This document shows positions 53,057-62,177 of a stretch of 64,000 nt of DNA, in pieces; positions within the stretch are counted from its first letter, which is position 1; each line of letters starts with the position of its first letter. The stretch comes from Neptuniibacter sp048548695. Its GTDB lineage: Bacteria; Pseudomonadota; Gammaproteobacteria; Pseudomonadales; Balneatricaceae. The stretch is from the NCBI RefSeq assembly GCF_048548695.1, contig NZ_JBLYIF010000002.1; one strand, 5' to 3'. Both the position numbers and the translations under genes were made by a program. A model generated the notes under the pieces. That model was given only the letters and a program-made list of their open reading frames with translations, ran no database searches and was not told the DNA's origin.

Positions 53057-53278
53057 GGGGCACACTCCTTTGGTGAGCCAAAATCATCCGCCAGCAGAAG
53101 CGATCGCTTCGCCGCCGTTACTATCAGGTATGGGTTATAAATCAGGTTTTGGCAAGCAACCGCTTCGCTTATATGCAAATAAATGCATGCGTGTTTGTTG
53201 AGCTATATCAATGTCGCTGAACAGGGTTCGGCGTACGCTTAGCACTATCAAGTACATTAAAAGTTGAGTGAGGGCAGG

Positions 53279-53407
53279 ATGATGATTGATAGTTATAGCT
53301 TGGAAGTACTGGTCCCCAGTGTTGTGATGATTGTTGTAATGACTGCAGCAATGACTTGGGGGTTTTTCAAAGTCCGTAATCTGATTAACCAGGATCAGAG
53401 CAAGTGA
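53279..53407 (+). CDS. Small single-helix membrane protein, 42 residues
   Basis: The frame encodes one strong transmembrane segment (VLVPSVVMIVVMTAAMTWGF) followed by KVRNLINQDQSK, so an N-out or N-in single-span protein is expected. It has AGGGCAGG upstream and a strong terminator 35 bp after the stop, which supports transcription as a unit. The start may be ATG 53279 or 53282. No family recognised. Confidence 0.6.
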   Translation: MMIDSYSLEVLVPSVVMIVVMTAAMTWGFFKVRNLINQDQSK

Positions 53408-53441
53408 TAGAAAGCGGCTTTAAAAGCCAGTTCGATACCTG

Positions 53442-53470
53442 AAAAGACCACAATTGATGTGGTCTTTTTT
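53442..53470 (+). terminator. Terminator after the 42-residue gene
   Basis: Stem AAAAGACCACA/TGTGGTCTTTT with a short loop and a T tract. It can also serve the convergent CopD-like gene. Confidence 0.9.
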
Positions 53471-53479
53471 GTGAACTGA

Positions 53480-53935
53480 TTACAGCAGGTAGCGCCCACC
53501 GGACGCCACCACCACGGTAATCAGGCCCAGAGCCAGATTAAACCCGACAATTTTTCGTATTTGCGTCAGTTGGGCAGCGCCATCTGGCCAGCGTTGTTCT
53601 GTCACTGCCAGTTTCAGGCGTTTATAAGGCGCAAAAAACAGGTGGGCGAAAACAGCAATCATCAGGTAGCCGATACCCAGCATGATATGGACATGGGGGC
53701 CAATCTGAGAAAACCCGCCGTATAGGGCAATCATGCTATGTCCGCTGACAATCAAGAGTGCTACCGCGAGCCAGACCCATTTGAAAAAGCGCTCAAACAC
53801 CCCGCACCAAAGCCCCAGTCGTAGTGGTGGCTCAAGGGTATTCGCGGCAACCGGTCTTAAGCAGACATAAGCGAAAAACATGCCGCCAACCCAGACGACA
53901 GCAGCGAGCAGATGTAATGACAGGGCAATGGACAT
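53480..53935 (-). CDS. CopD-like integral membrane protein
   Basis: The 151-residue protein has four predicted helices and the CopD/HemJ-like phrase LSLHLLAAVVWVGGMFFAYV with a His in the first helix, plus HVHIMLGIGYLMIAVFAHLF. Members of this family are predicted to move copper or to take part in haem or copper handling in the membrane; neither is established here. GGAGGGATCC precedes the ATG at 53935, which is preferred over 53959. Confidence 0.82.
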   Translation of the reverse strand: MSIALSLHLLAAVVWVGGMFFAYVCLRPVAANTLEPPLRLGLWCGVFERFFKWVWLAVALLIVSGHSMIALYGGFSQIGPHVHIMLGIGYLMIAVFAHLFFAPYKRLKLAVTEQRWPDGAAQLTQIRKIVGFNLALGLITVVVASGGRYLL

Positions 53936-54031
53936 GGATCCCTCCGGTATGAAAAACACGGGTTAAAGGTTGTTTTGAATATACTCTAATTACCTGAGAT
54001 CAAAAGCTTATTTGCAGACGGTTGTGCGAAC

Positions 54032-55165
54032 TTAGCGTTTGACGGCCCGTAGAATGACAAATTTTCGGTTACTCGCCACCGTCTGGCATTGGCCAAACAA
54101 TTTTTTTAGCATGATGTGATAACCCAGATGGCGGTTACCCACTACCCAGAGTTCGCCTCGACTTTGCAATACTTGCCGCGCCTGTTTGAACATTTGCCGG
54201 GCGATAAAATCTCCCACCGTGGTTTGCTGGTGGAAGGGTGGGTTATTTAGGATGAGATCTGCACTGTTCTCAGCAATACCGGACAGGCAATCAGTATTAA
54301 TAAACTGAGCGGTACGTGAATCACCAAATGCTTGCTGAAAGTTTGTTTGTGCCGATGCAGTCGCCATGAAGGACTCATCAACAAAGGTTAGTTCAGCCTC
54401 TGGGTGCTGCATGGCACTGACAATGCCCAACACGCCGTTACCGCAACCAAGATCGATAATGCGCTGGAACGTTTTGGTTTGCGGTAGGTGCTGCAGCATA
54501 AATCGGGTACCGATATCCAAAGAGTCTCTTGAGAAAACCCCCGCGTGATTGATCAAATCAAGGTCAGTGCCTTCTAGGCCGTAGCGACTGGGATAGGGTG
54601 ACTCAATACGGGTCAGGGTCGGATTGAGTTCCGGCAGAATAAGGCGGGCTTTTTTCTGTGCCAGAGAGGTCTGGGTGGAGCCTATATGTTTCTCAAATAG
54701 CTGCAGCGTTGAACTGTGGATCTGTTTCACCATCCCTGCGGCCAACAGAATGGTATCTGGTCCCATCAGCTGGCGTATCTGAATCAGTTGGTCTTCCAGC
54801 ATGGCGAGGCTTTTCGGTACTTTGAACAATATCAGTTGTGGGGTAGTTTGTGGCCAGTGCAGGCTGTCACAGAGCTGTAATTGTGTCGGGTCAAGGTTGT
54901 TATCCCGGTAATTAGCTTGGGTGGCGGTATGTGCCAGCCAGGAATCGCTGACCATCGTGGGTTGCCACTGATGCAATGCGGTTGTTAATGCGCCAAAACT
55001 GTCATTTACAATCAGTATCCGACACCCTTCAGACAGCAGGTTGTGCTGTTGTAGGTGGCGCAATAAATACTCATCTGCGGCATCCCAGGCACGCAGGGTT
55101 TCCTTTGGCCGACGTGGGTAGAGGCTGAGGTGAAAATTACCCTGAGGTGCAGAAAGGGTTTGCAT
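54032..55165 (-). CDS. rlmG: RlmG, 23S rRNA (guanine-1835 N2)-methyltransferase
   Basis: RlmG methylates G1835 of 23S rRNA. The 377-residue protein has the duplicated RsmC/RlmG architecture: a degenerate N-terminal half, and a C-terminal half with IIDLGCGNGVLGI (SAM loop) and the NPPFHQ catalytic motif. GGAAG precedes the ATG at 55165, the start used because an earlier one at 55315 would overlap the divergent ygjP gene. It is beside ygjP as in E. coli. Confidence 0.92.
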   Translation of the reverse strand: MQTLSAPQGNFHLSLYPRRPKETLRAWDAADEYLLRHLQQHNLLSEGCRILIVNDSFGALTTALHQWQPTMVSDSWLAHTATQANYRDNNLDPTQLQLCDSLHWPQTTPQLILFKVPKSLAMLEDQLIQIRQLMGPDTILLAAGMVKQIHSSTLQLFEKHIGSTQTSLAQKKARLILPELNPTLTRIESPYPSRYGLEGTDLDLINHAGVFSRDSLDIGTRFMLQHLPQTKTFQRIIDLGCGNGVLGIVSAMQHPEAELTFVDESFMATASAQTNFQQAFGDSRTAQFINTDCLSGIAENSADLILNNPPFHQQTTVGDFIARQMFKQARQVLQSRGELWVVGNRHLGYHIMLKKLFGQCQTVASNRKFVILRAVKR

Positions 55166-55236
55166 GAAGAACTTCCGCGGTAAAATACTGATTTTACCAT
55201 AGCCGCAGACAAGTTCTGTGTTTCTCGGATGCCCTG

Positions 55237-55749
55237 ATGCGTGCTGCAGACCCTTACAGATATATTGCTGGTTACCCGGAGACGATTCAGTCACAGGCCC
55301 GTCAGCTGGTAACAACGGACGAGTTGGCCGCCTGGATCACCTGCCGTTACCCGACGGCTCATGATATTCGCAGTCATAAAGCCTTGTATGACTACACCCA
55401 GTCACTCAAAAATCGCTTTCTGAAACAGACTCCACCGCTGAGTAAAGTCAGTTATGACGATAAGATCAGTGTTTTATTACATGCCTTGGGTGCACATAGT
55501 CGGATCTCCCGCGTGCAGGGTGGACGTTATAAAGCTAAACAGGAGATCAGAATTGATGCCCGTTTCAAGCAGATGCCGGAAGCGTTTTTAAAAATGATTT
55601 TGGTGCATGAGCTGGCCCATATACGTGAACGTGAGCATAACCGGGCGTTTTATAACCTCTGTTGTTATATGGAACCGGATTATCATCAGCTGGAACTTCA
55701 CCTGCGGCTGTATATGGTGCAACTTGAAACCGGTGGCAGCCTCTATTAA
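55237..55749 (+). CDS. ygjP: YgjP-like metallopeptidase
   Basis: The 170-residue protein has the DUF45/M48-like zinc motif HELAHIREREHNRAF (HExxH with a later His) near the C-terminus and a helical N-terminal part. YgjP-family proteins are predicted zinc peptidases of unknown substrate. The gene is divergent from rlmG with 71 bp between the starts, and this pair is also neighbours in E. coli, which supports the call. No signal peptide is seen. Confidence 0.88.
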   Translation: MRAADPYRYIAGYPETIQSQARQLVTTDELAAWITCRYPTAHDIRSHKALYDYTQSLKNRFLKQTPPLSKVSYDDKISVLLHALGAHSRISRVQGGRYKAKQEIRIDARFKQMPEAFLKMILVHELAHIREREHNRAFYNLCCYMEPDYHQLELHLRLYMVQLETGGSLY

Positions 55750-55841
55750 GTAATATTTTAATGCCCTGAAACCGGTATTTCTGGTGCAAGCGGGTCGGCG
55801 AATCGTTACAATTTGTACTTTATTTTATAGGGGTTGTGCGG

Positions 55842-56414
55842 GTGTTGATCAGCATGGAATCAGGCTCTTGGCTGCTGGGAATAGTGGTATTTTTATTGCT
55901 GATATGGCTGCTGTTACGCCGCAAACAGGTTGCTTCTGTCAGCGCCCCTCCGCCATTGACGGCGGTGGAAATGACTTTTCGCTCCGTGCTGGAAAAGGCG
56001 GTTGGCGAGCGCCTCAAAGTCTACTGTAAAGTGCCAATCAGTGAACTGGTTGAGCCAACGCAGGCAAGCACACCGGGCAAAGTAAAGCGTGCGCTGCGTG
56101 CTGTATCCGGGAAATTGATTGATTATGTGGTCTGCGATATCGCTACGGGCGAAATTGTTTGCCTAGTGGAGCTGGATGATCATCGCTATAACAGCAGTAA
56201 AGACTACCGGCGGGATCTGGAGTTGGAAGGGTTCTGTTATCAATTGGGCTTACCCATTCTGCGTGTCCCTGTGCAGAAAGAAGGCTATAACCTTACCGTA
56301 CTGATTGAACGGTTTGAAAATACGGTTGTCAGCATGAGAGAAGGTCATCTGCAGCATGAATCTTCACTGGCAGATGCTCGTAAATCCTCATTTAAACCTG
56401 TTTCTGCCTGCTAA
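55842..56414 (+). CDS. DUF2726 membrane-anchored protein
   Basis: The roughly 190-residue protein has an N-terminal transmembrane segment (WLLGIVVFLLLIWLLL) and a DUF2726 domain, a predicted nuclease-like fold with VVCDIATGEIVCLVELDDHR and LILRVPVQ-like sequences (GLPILRVPVQKEGY). DUF2726 is found in proteins linked to DNA or topoisomerase-type processing, but its activity is unproven. GTG 55842 has AGGGG upstream at good spacing; GTG 55836 and ATG 55854 are alternatives. Confidence 0.8.
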   Translation: MLISMESGSWLLGIVVFLLLIWLLLRRKQVASVSAPPPLTAVEMTFRSVLEKAVGERLKVYCKVPISELVEPTQASTPGKVKRALRAVSGKLIDYVVCDIATGEIVCLVELDDHRYNSSKDYRRDLELEGFCYQLGLPILRVPVQKEGYNLTVLIERFENTVVSMREGHLQHESSLADARKSSFKPVSAC

Positions 56415-56418
56415 TTAG

Positions 56419-56432
56419 TTGATCTAGGTCAA
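56419..56432 (+). promoter_or_regulatory. FNR/Anr-like box upstream of the S8 protease
   Basis: TTGATCTAGGTCAA differs from the FNR/Anr consensus TTGAT-N4-ATCAA at one position. It lies 186 bp before the protease start and 5 bp after the DUF2726 stop. The distance is long for direct activation, so a role in oxygen control is only possible. Confidence 0.4.
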
Positions 56433-56617
56433 AAAATATTCAAACAGTACTACAGCCCGTACGAGCTTGTTTGCTGGCTCCCTTCAAAGTAATCAAAATT
56501 AATAAAATTGTCTTTAAATATAGGCGCTTAGTGTTGCTTTAGCGGCAATTTTATAGGCCGATCTTCTCCTACCGTGATGCTGAACCGGCATCTCATTAAC
56601 GGCAGAGGAGATCAAAC

Positions 56618-58483
56618 ATGCCTTGCACTAAGCGGGTTCTGGCCGCGGTCTGCGCTTTATGGGTGACCCTGGGAATGGGCCTCACCAGTAATGTGTTGGC
56701 AGCCGGAGCTGTAAACAATAATCGTTCCTCGGCACAGGTGGCAGCTGATATCGACTTCGGTCTTTCAGTACGCGTCCTGAAGGGAACCGACATGAGTCGA
56801 TATGAAGCCGAGGCAGAGCAGGATGCAGAACCTCCGAGTGCTTTTCAGCCTGCGCAGATTGTTGTGGCAGGGCAGCCTGAAGACTTCCAGCCTGAACGGG
56901 TTTTGAAACACCTGTCGCAGTCAGGTCAGGTGTTGCTGTCCGTCCCGACGGGGCTGGAGAAAAGTTATATTCAAGCCTTCCATGAAAAAGGTGTGACCGC
57001 AGGCTATAACCTGATTGCCACTAAGGCAGAGGCCGTTAACGATACTTATCGGGGCTATCAGTGGCATTTCGACGCAGTACAGGTCAATGAGGCCTGGGAC
57101 ATGGCAACGGGTCAGGGTGTCGTGGTCGCTGTGTTGGATACCGGTCTGGATACCACCGGCCCTGACGGGGTGAAAGCCTGTCTTGCTGATGCAGCCGACT
57201 TTACGGGCAATAGCAATGGCTGGGTAGATGGTGATGGTCACGGCAGTCATGTCAGCGGCACGGTGGCGCAGGTTACTGATAATGGTCGCGGTGTGGCGGG
57301 TATGGCTTATGGTGCCTGCGTTCTGCCAATAAAGGTGCTGGATAATACCGGCAGAGGTACCTTTGTGGATATCGCTGCCGGTATTTACCATGCGGTTGAT
57401 CATGGTGCTCATGTCATCAATCTTAGTCTGGGGGCTAAAGCTTCCTCTGGGTTGACTCGCGACAGTGTGTTGGCACCAGCTCTGGACTATGCAGAAGCGC
57501 ATGGGGTTGTCGTGGCTGCGGCCGCGGGTAATGATAATTACGCAGCGAATGTGGCTTACCCCGCCAGCTATAAAACCACTATTGCGGTCGGAGCAACGGA
57601 CAGTGTTGATCAACGGGCATCGTATTCCAACTATGGTAAGTATCTTGATGTGATGGCGCCGGGAGGTGATGTCAGTGTGGATGCCGATGGTGATGGTTAT
57701 ACTGATGGCGTGCTGCAGGAAACCACCCGTGATGGTCGTTGGAGCTACTTCTTCTATCAGGGTACTTCAATGGCAACGCCGCATGTCTCGGCACTGGCTG
57801 CGATGTTGTTGGAAGTCAATCCGGATTTGACGCCTGCCGATGTACGTGAACTGATCAGGTCAACCAGCATCGATTTGGGTGCTGGCGGCCCTGACAGTGT
57901 TTATGGTTATGGTCTGATTCAGGCAGCGGATGCACTAATGGCATTAGCTCAAATACCGGTGTCGGGTCCGGAACCGGGGGCCGAACCAGATAACCTGCCA
58001 CCGGTGGCAGGTTTGACCTTTAGCTGTACGGCATTGGACTGTGTGTTTAATGGCGCCAGTTCCAGCGATGCCGACGGTTCTATTAGCGGCTACGACTGGA
58101 CCTTCGGTGATGGATTTAACAGCAGTGGTAAAAATGTTTCACACCGTTTTTCTGCTGCAGGCACGTACACGGTCACACTCACGGTAGTTGACGACCTGGG
58201 CAGCAGAAATAGCAAAACTGCGGCGGTGACTGTGACTGACCCGGTTAAGGATACGCTGACTATGATGTTGTCAGGCAGTATGAAGTCCTTGGTATTTAAA
58301 AACACTCATGTGAATTGGAGTGGCAGCAGTGCCAGCAAGGTAGATATCTACCGCAATGGCAAAGTGGCAATCACGACCGCCAATGATGGCATTCATTCAT
58401 TCACCACTTACGGTTACAGGCAGTACAGATACAAGGTCTGCAATGCAGGTACCCAAATTTGTTCCCCTGAGGCGGTGTATTGA
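56618..58483 (+). CDS. Secreted subtilisin-like S8 serine protease with PKD domain
   Basis: The 621-residue protein has a signal peptide (to about residue 30), a propeptide-like region (about 30-140) and the S8 catalytic domain with Asp in AVLDTGLDTT, His in GHGSHVSGTVAQV and Ser in GTSMATPHVSALAAML. A PKD domain (about 460-545, GYDWTFGDGFNSSG) follows, then a C-terminal domain (about 555-620, SSASKVDIYRNGKV). It is predicted to be exported and to degrade extracellular protein, the PKD aiding substrate binding. Typical of marine heterotrophs. A terminator follows its stop. Confidence 0.92.
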   Translation: MPCTKRVLAAVCALWVTLGMGLTSNVLAAGAVNNNRSSAQVAADIDFGLSVRVLKGTDMSRYEAEAEQDAEPPSAFQPAQIVVAGQPEDFQPERVLKHLSQSGQVLLSVPTGLEKSYIQAFHEKGVTAGYNLIATKAEAVNDTYRGYQWHFDAVQVNEAWDMATGQGVVVAVLDTGLDTTGPDGVKACLADAADFTGNSNGWVDGDGHGSHVSGTVAQVTDNGRGVAGMAYGACVLPIKVLDNTGRGTFVDIAAGIYHAVDHGAHVINLSLGAKASSGLTRDSVLAPALDYAEAHGVVVAAAAGNDNYAANVAYPASYKTTIAVGATDSVDQRASYSNYGKYLDVMAPGGDVSVDADGDGYTDGVLQETTRDGRWSYFFYQGTSMATPHVSALAAMLLEVNPDLTPADVRELIRSTSIDLGAGGPDSVYGYGLIQAADALMALAQIPVSGPEPGAEPDNLPPVAGLTFSCTALDCVFNGASSSDADGSISGYDWTFGDGFNSSGKNVSHRFSAAGTYTVTLTVVDDLGSRNSKTAAVTVTDPVKDTLTMMLSGSMKSLVFKNTHVNWSGSSASKVDIYRNGKVAITTANDGIHSFTTYGYRQYRYKVCNAGTQICSPEAVY

Positions 58484-58516
58484 AGTAGAAATATCCTCTG
58501 CTCGCCCCCTAACCCG

Positions 58517-58548
58517 ACAGCCGGCCATTGCGTCGGCTGTTGTTTTTC
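58517..58548 (+). terminator. Terminator after the S8 protease
   Basis: Stem ACAGCCG (58517-58523) and CGGCTGT (58534-58540) with a 10-nt loop, followed by TGTTTTTC. Confidence 0.85.
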
Positions 58549-58728
58549 TGCTGACCAATGGCGTTAAATTGTGTCTAAATGAAGTTAAAATTAGTATAAA
58601 AATACCATTATAAAATAATACTTTACCTGCTTGTTTTGCTGTTTTAATCTGTGTAGTAATAATACTGCTAAATGTATGGTTTTTATTGTTGAGTATAGAA
58701 ACCTGATGTGCAGCAGTCCGTGACCAGG

Positions 58729-58744
58729 ACGCGCGCTCGCGCGT
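58729..58744. repeat. GC-rich palindrome before the metalloprotease
   Basis: ACGCGCG-CT-CGCGCGT, a perfect 7-bp inverted repeat, lies 58 bp upstream of the metalloprotease start. The rest of the 318-bp gap (58484-58801) holds the S8 terminator and an AT-rich stretch (58560-58700) but no gene. It may be an operator; no family is implied. Confidence 0.45.
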
Positions 58745-58801
58745 TTGCCTTTGTTATAGTTGCAGTTTGAAGGCAGGCCGCCAGTCAGATAGGAGAAACC
58801 A

Positions 58802-61192
58802 ATGAAATTCCCCGCAATTATTGTTACCGGGCTCTGCGCGCTCAGTGTCGGTATAACTCAGGTTTATGCTCAGCCCGCCGGTGCAGGTCCGTTTGCGGCG
58901 GGGTTTGCCGGAGATACGCGTCAATTACCTCCTGGCAGGTTGAAAAGTCAGATCGAAAAACTGCCTCCGGCTGCTCAACAAAGAGCGCTTGAGTGGTTGC
59001 AACGGTTTGATATTCCCGTTGCCGATTATGCCTACATTCAGGCAGATGCTGAGGGGGCAATATTCTATGCGGATACTGAGCTACCGGACCAAGCGCCGGC
59101 AGAAGCATCTGCTGCTGCGGCACCCGCTATTGCCCCAGAACAGGTATTCAAATTGCATAGTCGCCCGGGCGCAAGCCAAGTGGTCTTTCTTGATTTTGAT
59201 GGCCATGACATCAGTGGTACGGCATGGAATGGTGCTGGCGGCACTTTATATGCTCAGGCATTTGATACTGACGGGGATGCCAGCAATTTTAGTGAAAGTG
59301 AGCGTGCCGCGATTGCAGCTATCTGGCATCGGGTCGCTGAGGATATGGCCGCTTTTGATATTGATGTAACCACTGAAGATCCGGGTAGCTTTGGCCCGAC
59401 CATTGGCCATCTGCTGATGACGCGCGACACTGATGCTCTTGGTCAGGCGATGCCAGCGCAGGGTGCGGGTGGTGTGGCGTATGTTGGCGTCTGGGGCGAA
59501 TCTTACTACACGTCTTATCAGCCAGCACTGGTCTACTTTAATAACCTGGGCGGCGGTTATGCCCATTATGTGGCAGAAGCAGCCAGCCATGAATTCGGTC
59601 ATAACCTGGGGCTGGGGCATGATGGCACCAGTACGGTCGGATATTACAGTGGTCATGGCTCCGGATATGTGAAATGGGGCGCCATCATGGGGGTGGGTTA
59701 CTACAGTCATGTAACTCAATGGAGCAAAGGGGAATACCCCGATGCCAATAATGCTCAGGATGACATTGCCATTATCAGTTCACAGCTGGGCTTACGGCCG
59801 GACGATCATACTGAAGATATGGCGACGGCGACGGCACTGCAGGTTGATGCCAATGGTATTCTTTATATCACCACCCCGGAATTAGATCCGGATAACCTGG
59901 ACCCGGCGAATAAAGGGGTGATTGAAACATCCACCGATATGGACCTGTTCTGGTTTGATACCGCTGCTGGGGGTGTGACATTTAATGTGATTCCGGCATG
60001 GGAAGCCTTTTACGATGATTTCCGTCGCGGCGCTAACCTGGATATCGAAGCCACGCTGTATGATGAGTTTGGTAATTTTGTGGCAGCAGCAGACCCGGAA
60101 GATGAAACCTTTGCTCAACTGAATCTTAATCTTCCCGCTGGCCGTTATTATTTGGCAGTGCAGGGGGTAGGTAATGCGGTCTCCCCATATTCTGATTACG
60201 GTAGCCAGGGGATGTATTTTATTTCCGGTACAGTGCAGCCTGTGGTTGAAGTAACAGATGTCGATCCGCCAACACCCAACCCGGTAGGCTGGGCTATTCC
60301 GCCTGTTGCAAGTGGTCGCGACAGTATCAGCATGACGGCACAAACGGCAACGGATGACTCGGGTACGGTGGAATATATGTTCCAGTGTACGGCCGGGGAT
60401 GTGGGTTGTAGCTTCAGCGGCTGGCAGTCATCACCTAGTTTCGTGGCGGAAGGGCTGACACCAGGCGCAACCTATACTTACACAGTTCAGGCGCGTGATT
60501 TATACGGCAACGAGACGGAGTGGTCCGTTATGGCCAGTGCGACCACGGTGTCAAATCAGTTGCCTGTGGCGAGTAATGACAGTGCTGAAACTGACCAAGA
60601 CAACAGTATCAGCATCCCGGTGATCTCTAATGACAGCGATGCTGATAATGACAGTCTGACGCTTGCCGGATTTAGCCAGGGCAGCAACGGCAGTGTAGTT
60701 CAGTCAGGTAATAGCTTGATCTACACGCCAGCCAACGGTTTCTTCGGTAACGATAGCTTCACTTACCGGGTGAGTGACGGCTTTGGCCAGAGCAACATGG
60801 CTACTGTCACCGTTACAGTGCATCAGGTGTTTGTGAACAGTGCTCCAGTGGCCACGGATGATAGCGCAAGTGTCGCCATGCACAGCAGTGTGCTGATTGA
60901 TGTATTAGCCAATGACAGCGATGCTGATGTGGGTGACTTGCTGCAAATCACCAGCTTTACTCAGGGTGGCAAGGGCAGTGTGGTTCAGATTGGCGATCAG
61001 TTGCAATACAGCAGTGGTAACAAACGGGGTGGTGACACCTTTAGTTATACCATCAGTGATGGTAATGGCGGTACGGCGACCGGCGTAGTCAATATCAGTA
61101 TCACTCGTGATGGTTCTGGTGGTGATGACACCGGCAGCGGTGGCGGCGGTAAAGGGGGCGGCAAATGTAACCCCAGGAAAACGGCCTGCTAA
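58802..61192 (+). CDS. Secreted metzincin metalloprotease with cadherin-like/Ig-like repeats
   Basis: The 796-residue protein has a signal peptide (about 1-23, ending AQP), a pro-region and a zinc protease domain with HEFGHNLGLGHD (HExxHxxGxxH) around residue 262, plus the downstream Met-turn-like GAIMGVGYYSHVTQWS. A pre-peptidase-like beta domain (about 360-475) is followed by a fibronectin-type region (about 500-590). Two cadherin-like repeats come next (about 595-770, with ISNDSDADNDSLTLAGFSQG and VLANDSDADVGDLLQITSFT). The tail is Gly-rich and ends in two Cys (GKCNPRKTAC). AGGAGAAACC precedes the ATG. Confidence 0.9.
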   Translation: MKFPAIIVTGLCALSVGITQVYAQPAGAGPFAAGFAGDTRQLPPGRLKSQIEKLPPAAQQRALEWLQRFDIPVADYAYIQADAEGAIFYADTELPDQAPAEASAAAAPAIAPEQVFKLHSRPGASQVVFLDFDGHDISGTAWNGAGGTLYAQAFDTDGDASNFSESERAAIAAIWHRVAEDMAAFDIDVTTEDPGSFGPTIGHLLMTRDTDALGQAMPAQGAGGVAYVGVWGESYYTSYQPALVYFNNLGGGYAHYVAEAASHEFGHNLGLGHDGTSTVGYYSGHGSGYVKWGAIMGVGYYSHVTQWSKGEYPDANNAQDDIAIISSQLGLRPDDHTEDMATATALQVDANGILYITTPELDPDNLDPANKGVIETSTDMDLFWFDTAAGGVTFNVIPAWEAFYDDFRRGANLDIEATLYDEFGNFVAAADPEDETFAQLNLNLPAGRYYLAVQGVGNAVSPYSDYGSQGMYFISGTVQPVVEVTDVDPPTPNPVGWAIPPVASGRDSISMTAQTATDDSGTVEYMFQCTAGDVGCSFSGWQSSPSFVAEGLTPGATYTYTVQARDLYGNETEWSVMASATTVSNQLPVASNDSAETDQDNSISIPVISNDSDADNDSLTLAGFSQGSNGSVVQSGNSLIYTPANGFFGNDSFTYRVSDGFGQSNMATVTVTVHQVFVNSAPVATDDSASVAMHSSVLIDVLANDSDADVGDLLQITSFTQGGKGSVVQIGDQLQYSSGNKRGGDTFSYTISDGNGGTATGVVNISITRDGSGGDDTGSGGGGKGGGKCNPRKTAC

Positions 61193-61220
61193 ATTCAGTA
61201 TTGCTGCTCCACGATGATCA

Positions 61221-61254
61221 AAAAAACCGACAGCTTTCGTTGTCGGTTTTTTTT
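61221..61254 (+). terminator. Terminator after the metalloprotease
   Basis: Stem AAAAAACCGACA / TGTCGGTTTTTT with loop GCTTTCGT and a T tract. Confidence 0.92.
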
Positions 61255-61502
61255 GTCTGAAAAAGTTTGTGTGCGGCTTTTATCAGCGTGTCTTGATGTT
61301 TGATATGCCATTATAAATGCTCGGAATATAGCTGTCTGACGGTATGCCTGGTTTGAAACAGCGATAGGCTCTTCTGTTATTTGGGGGCAAATGACCCTAT
61401 GTTGCGATAACAGGAATTGATGTTGCTGAAGTGATGCAAACGGCAGATGGCCAACCAGCCGTTATTTCTGAGGCTGCTATAAGGCTCTATCGCGGAGTAT
61501 AA

Positions 61503-61739
61503 AAAACATCCACGGGTTCATACCTGGTAAACCAAAACTTTAAGCAGACGGGTGCATTAATTCATAGTTTGAACGCTATCTCCAGCAACCTGTCAGCTCA
61601 GGCAGCCAGGTGTTTGTATTATTATATTGAACAGTGCTGCCAATCGGGTGCAACCGGTCGTGACATAGCGTTATTTGCCCTGTTCGAGGCTGAAATAGAC
61701 CGGCTGCTGCCTGGCAGTTATCAACTGTTGGTGCCCTGA
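61503..61739 (+). pseudogene. Possible remnant of a histidine-phosphotransfer (HPt) domain
   Basis: In the 649-bp gap between the metalloprotease and yjdM, one frame is open from 61503 to a TGA at 61737-61739 without an ATG at its start. It encodes GALIHSLNAISSNLSAQAAR, close to the HPt pattern H-x-L-K-x-x-S-x-N-x-G-A, then a helical segment ending FALFEAEIDRLLPGSYQLLV. Upstream an in-frame TAA blocks extension. It could be the C-terminus of a decayed hybrid sensor, or a coincidence. The rest of the gap shows nothing else I can support. Confidence 0.35.
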
Positions 61740-61841
61740 ATCTGAGGTCACTCTGTTACTTTCCCCTATTTTTTATATGTCTATGCAATTTTCCCGGTTG
61801 GCTCTGGCATAATGGCGCCCTTCAATATCAGGAGATAGAAG

Positions 61842-62177
61842 ATGAGTCAGTTACCCCCTTGCCCTGCCTGTGGTTCCGAGTTTACTTATGAAGATGGTAT
61901 TCAGTTTGTGTGCCCTGAATGCGCGCATGAGTGGAATGAACAGTCAGCAGAAACAGATGATGGACCAGTTGTCATGGATGCCAACGGTAACCGCCTGTTC
62001 GATGGTGATGCGGTCACAGTGATCAAAGACCTAAAAGTAAAAGGCTCCTCCTCAGTGGTTAAAGTGGGTACCAAGGTGAAAAGTATCCGTCTGGTGGCAG
62101 GTGATCATAATATCGACTGCAAGATCCAGGGTATTGGCGCAATGAAACTTAAATCCGAGTTTGTAAAAAAAGCCTAG
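61842..62177 (+). CDS. yjdM: YjdM/PhnA-family zinc-ribbon protein
   Basis: The 111-residue protein has an N-terminal zinc ribbon (CPACGSEFTYEDGIQFVCPECAHEWN) and the C-terminal domain GDAVTVIKDLKVKGSSSVVK. It is called alkylphosphonate utilisation protein PhnA by name, but E. coli phnA is unrelated to phosphonate catabolism in function tests and the role is unknown. AGGAGATAGAAG precedes the ATG. Confidence 0.93.
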   Translation: MSQLPPCPACGSEFTYEDGIQFVCPECAHEWNEQSAETDDGPVVMDANGNRLFDGDAVTVIKDLKVKGSSSVVKVGTKVKSIRLVAGDHNIDCKIQGIGAMKLKSEFVKKA

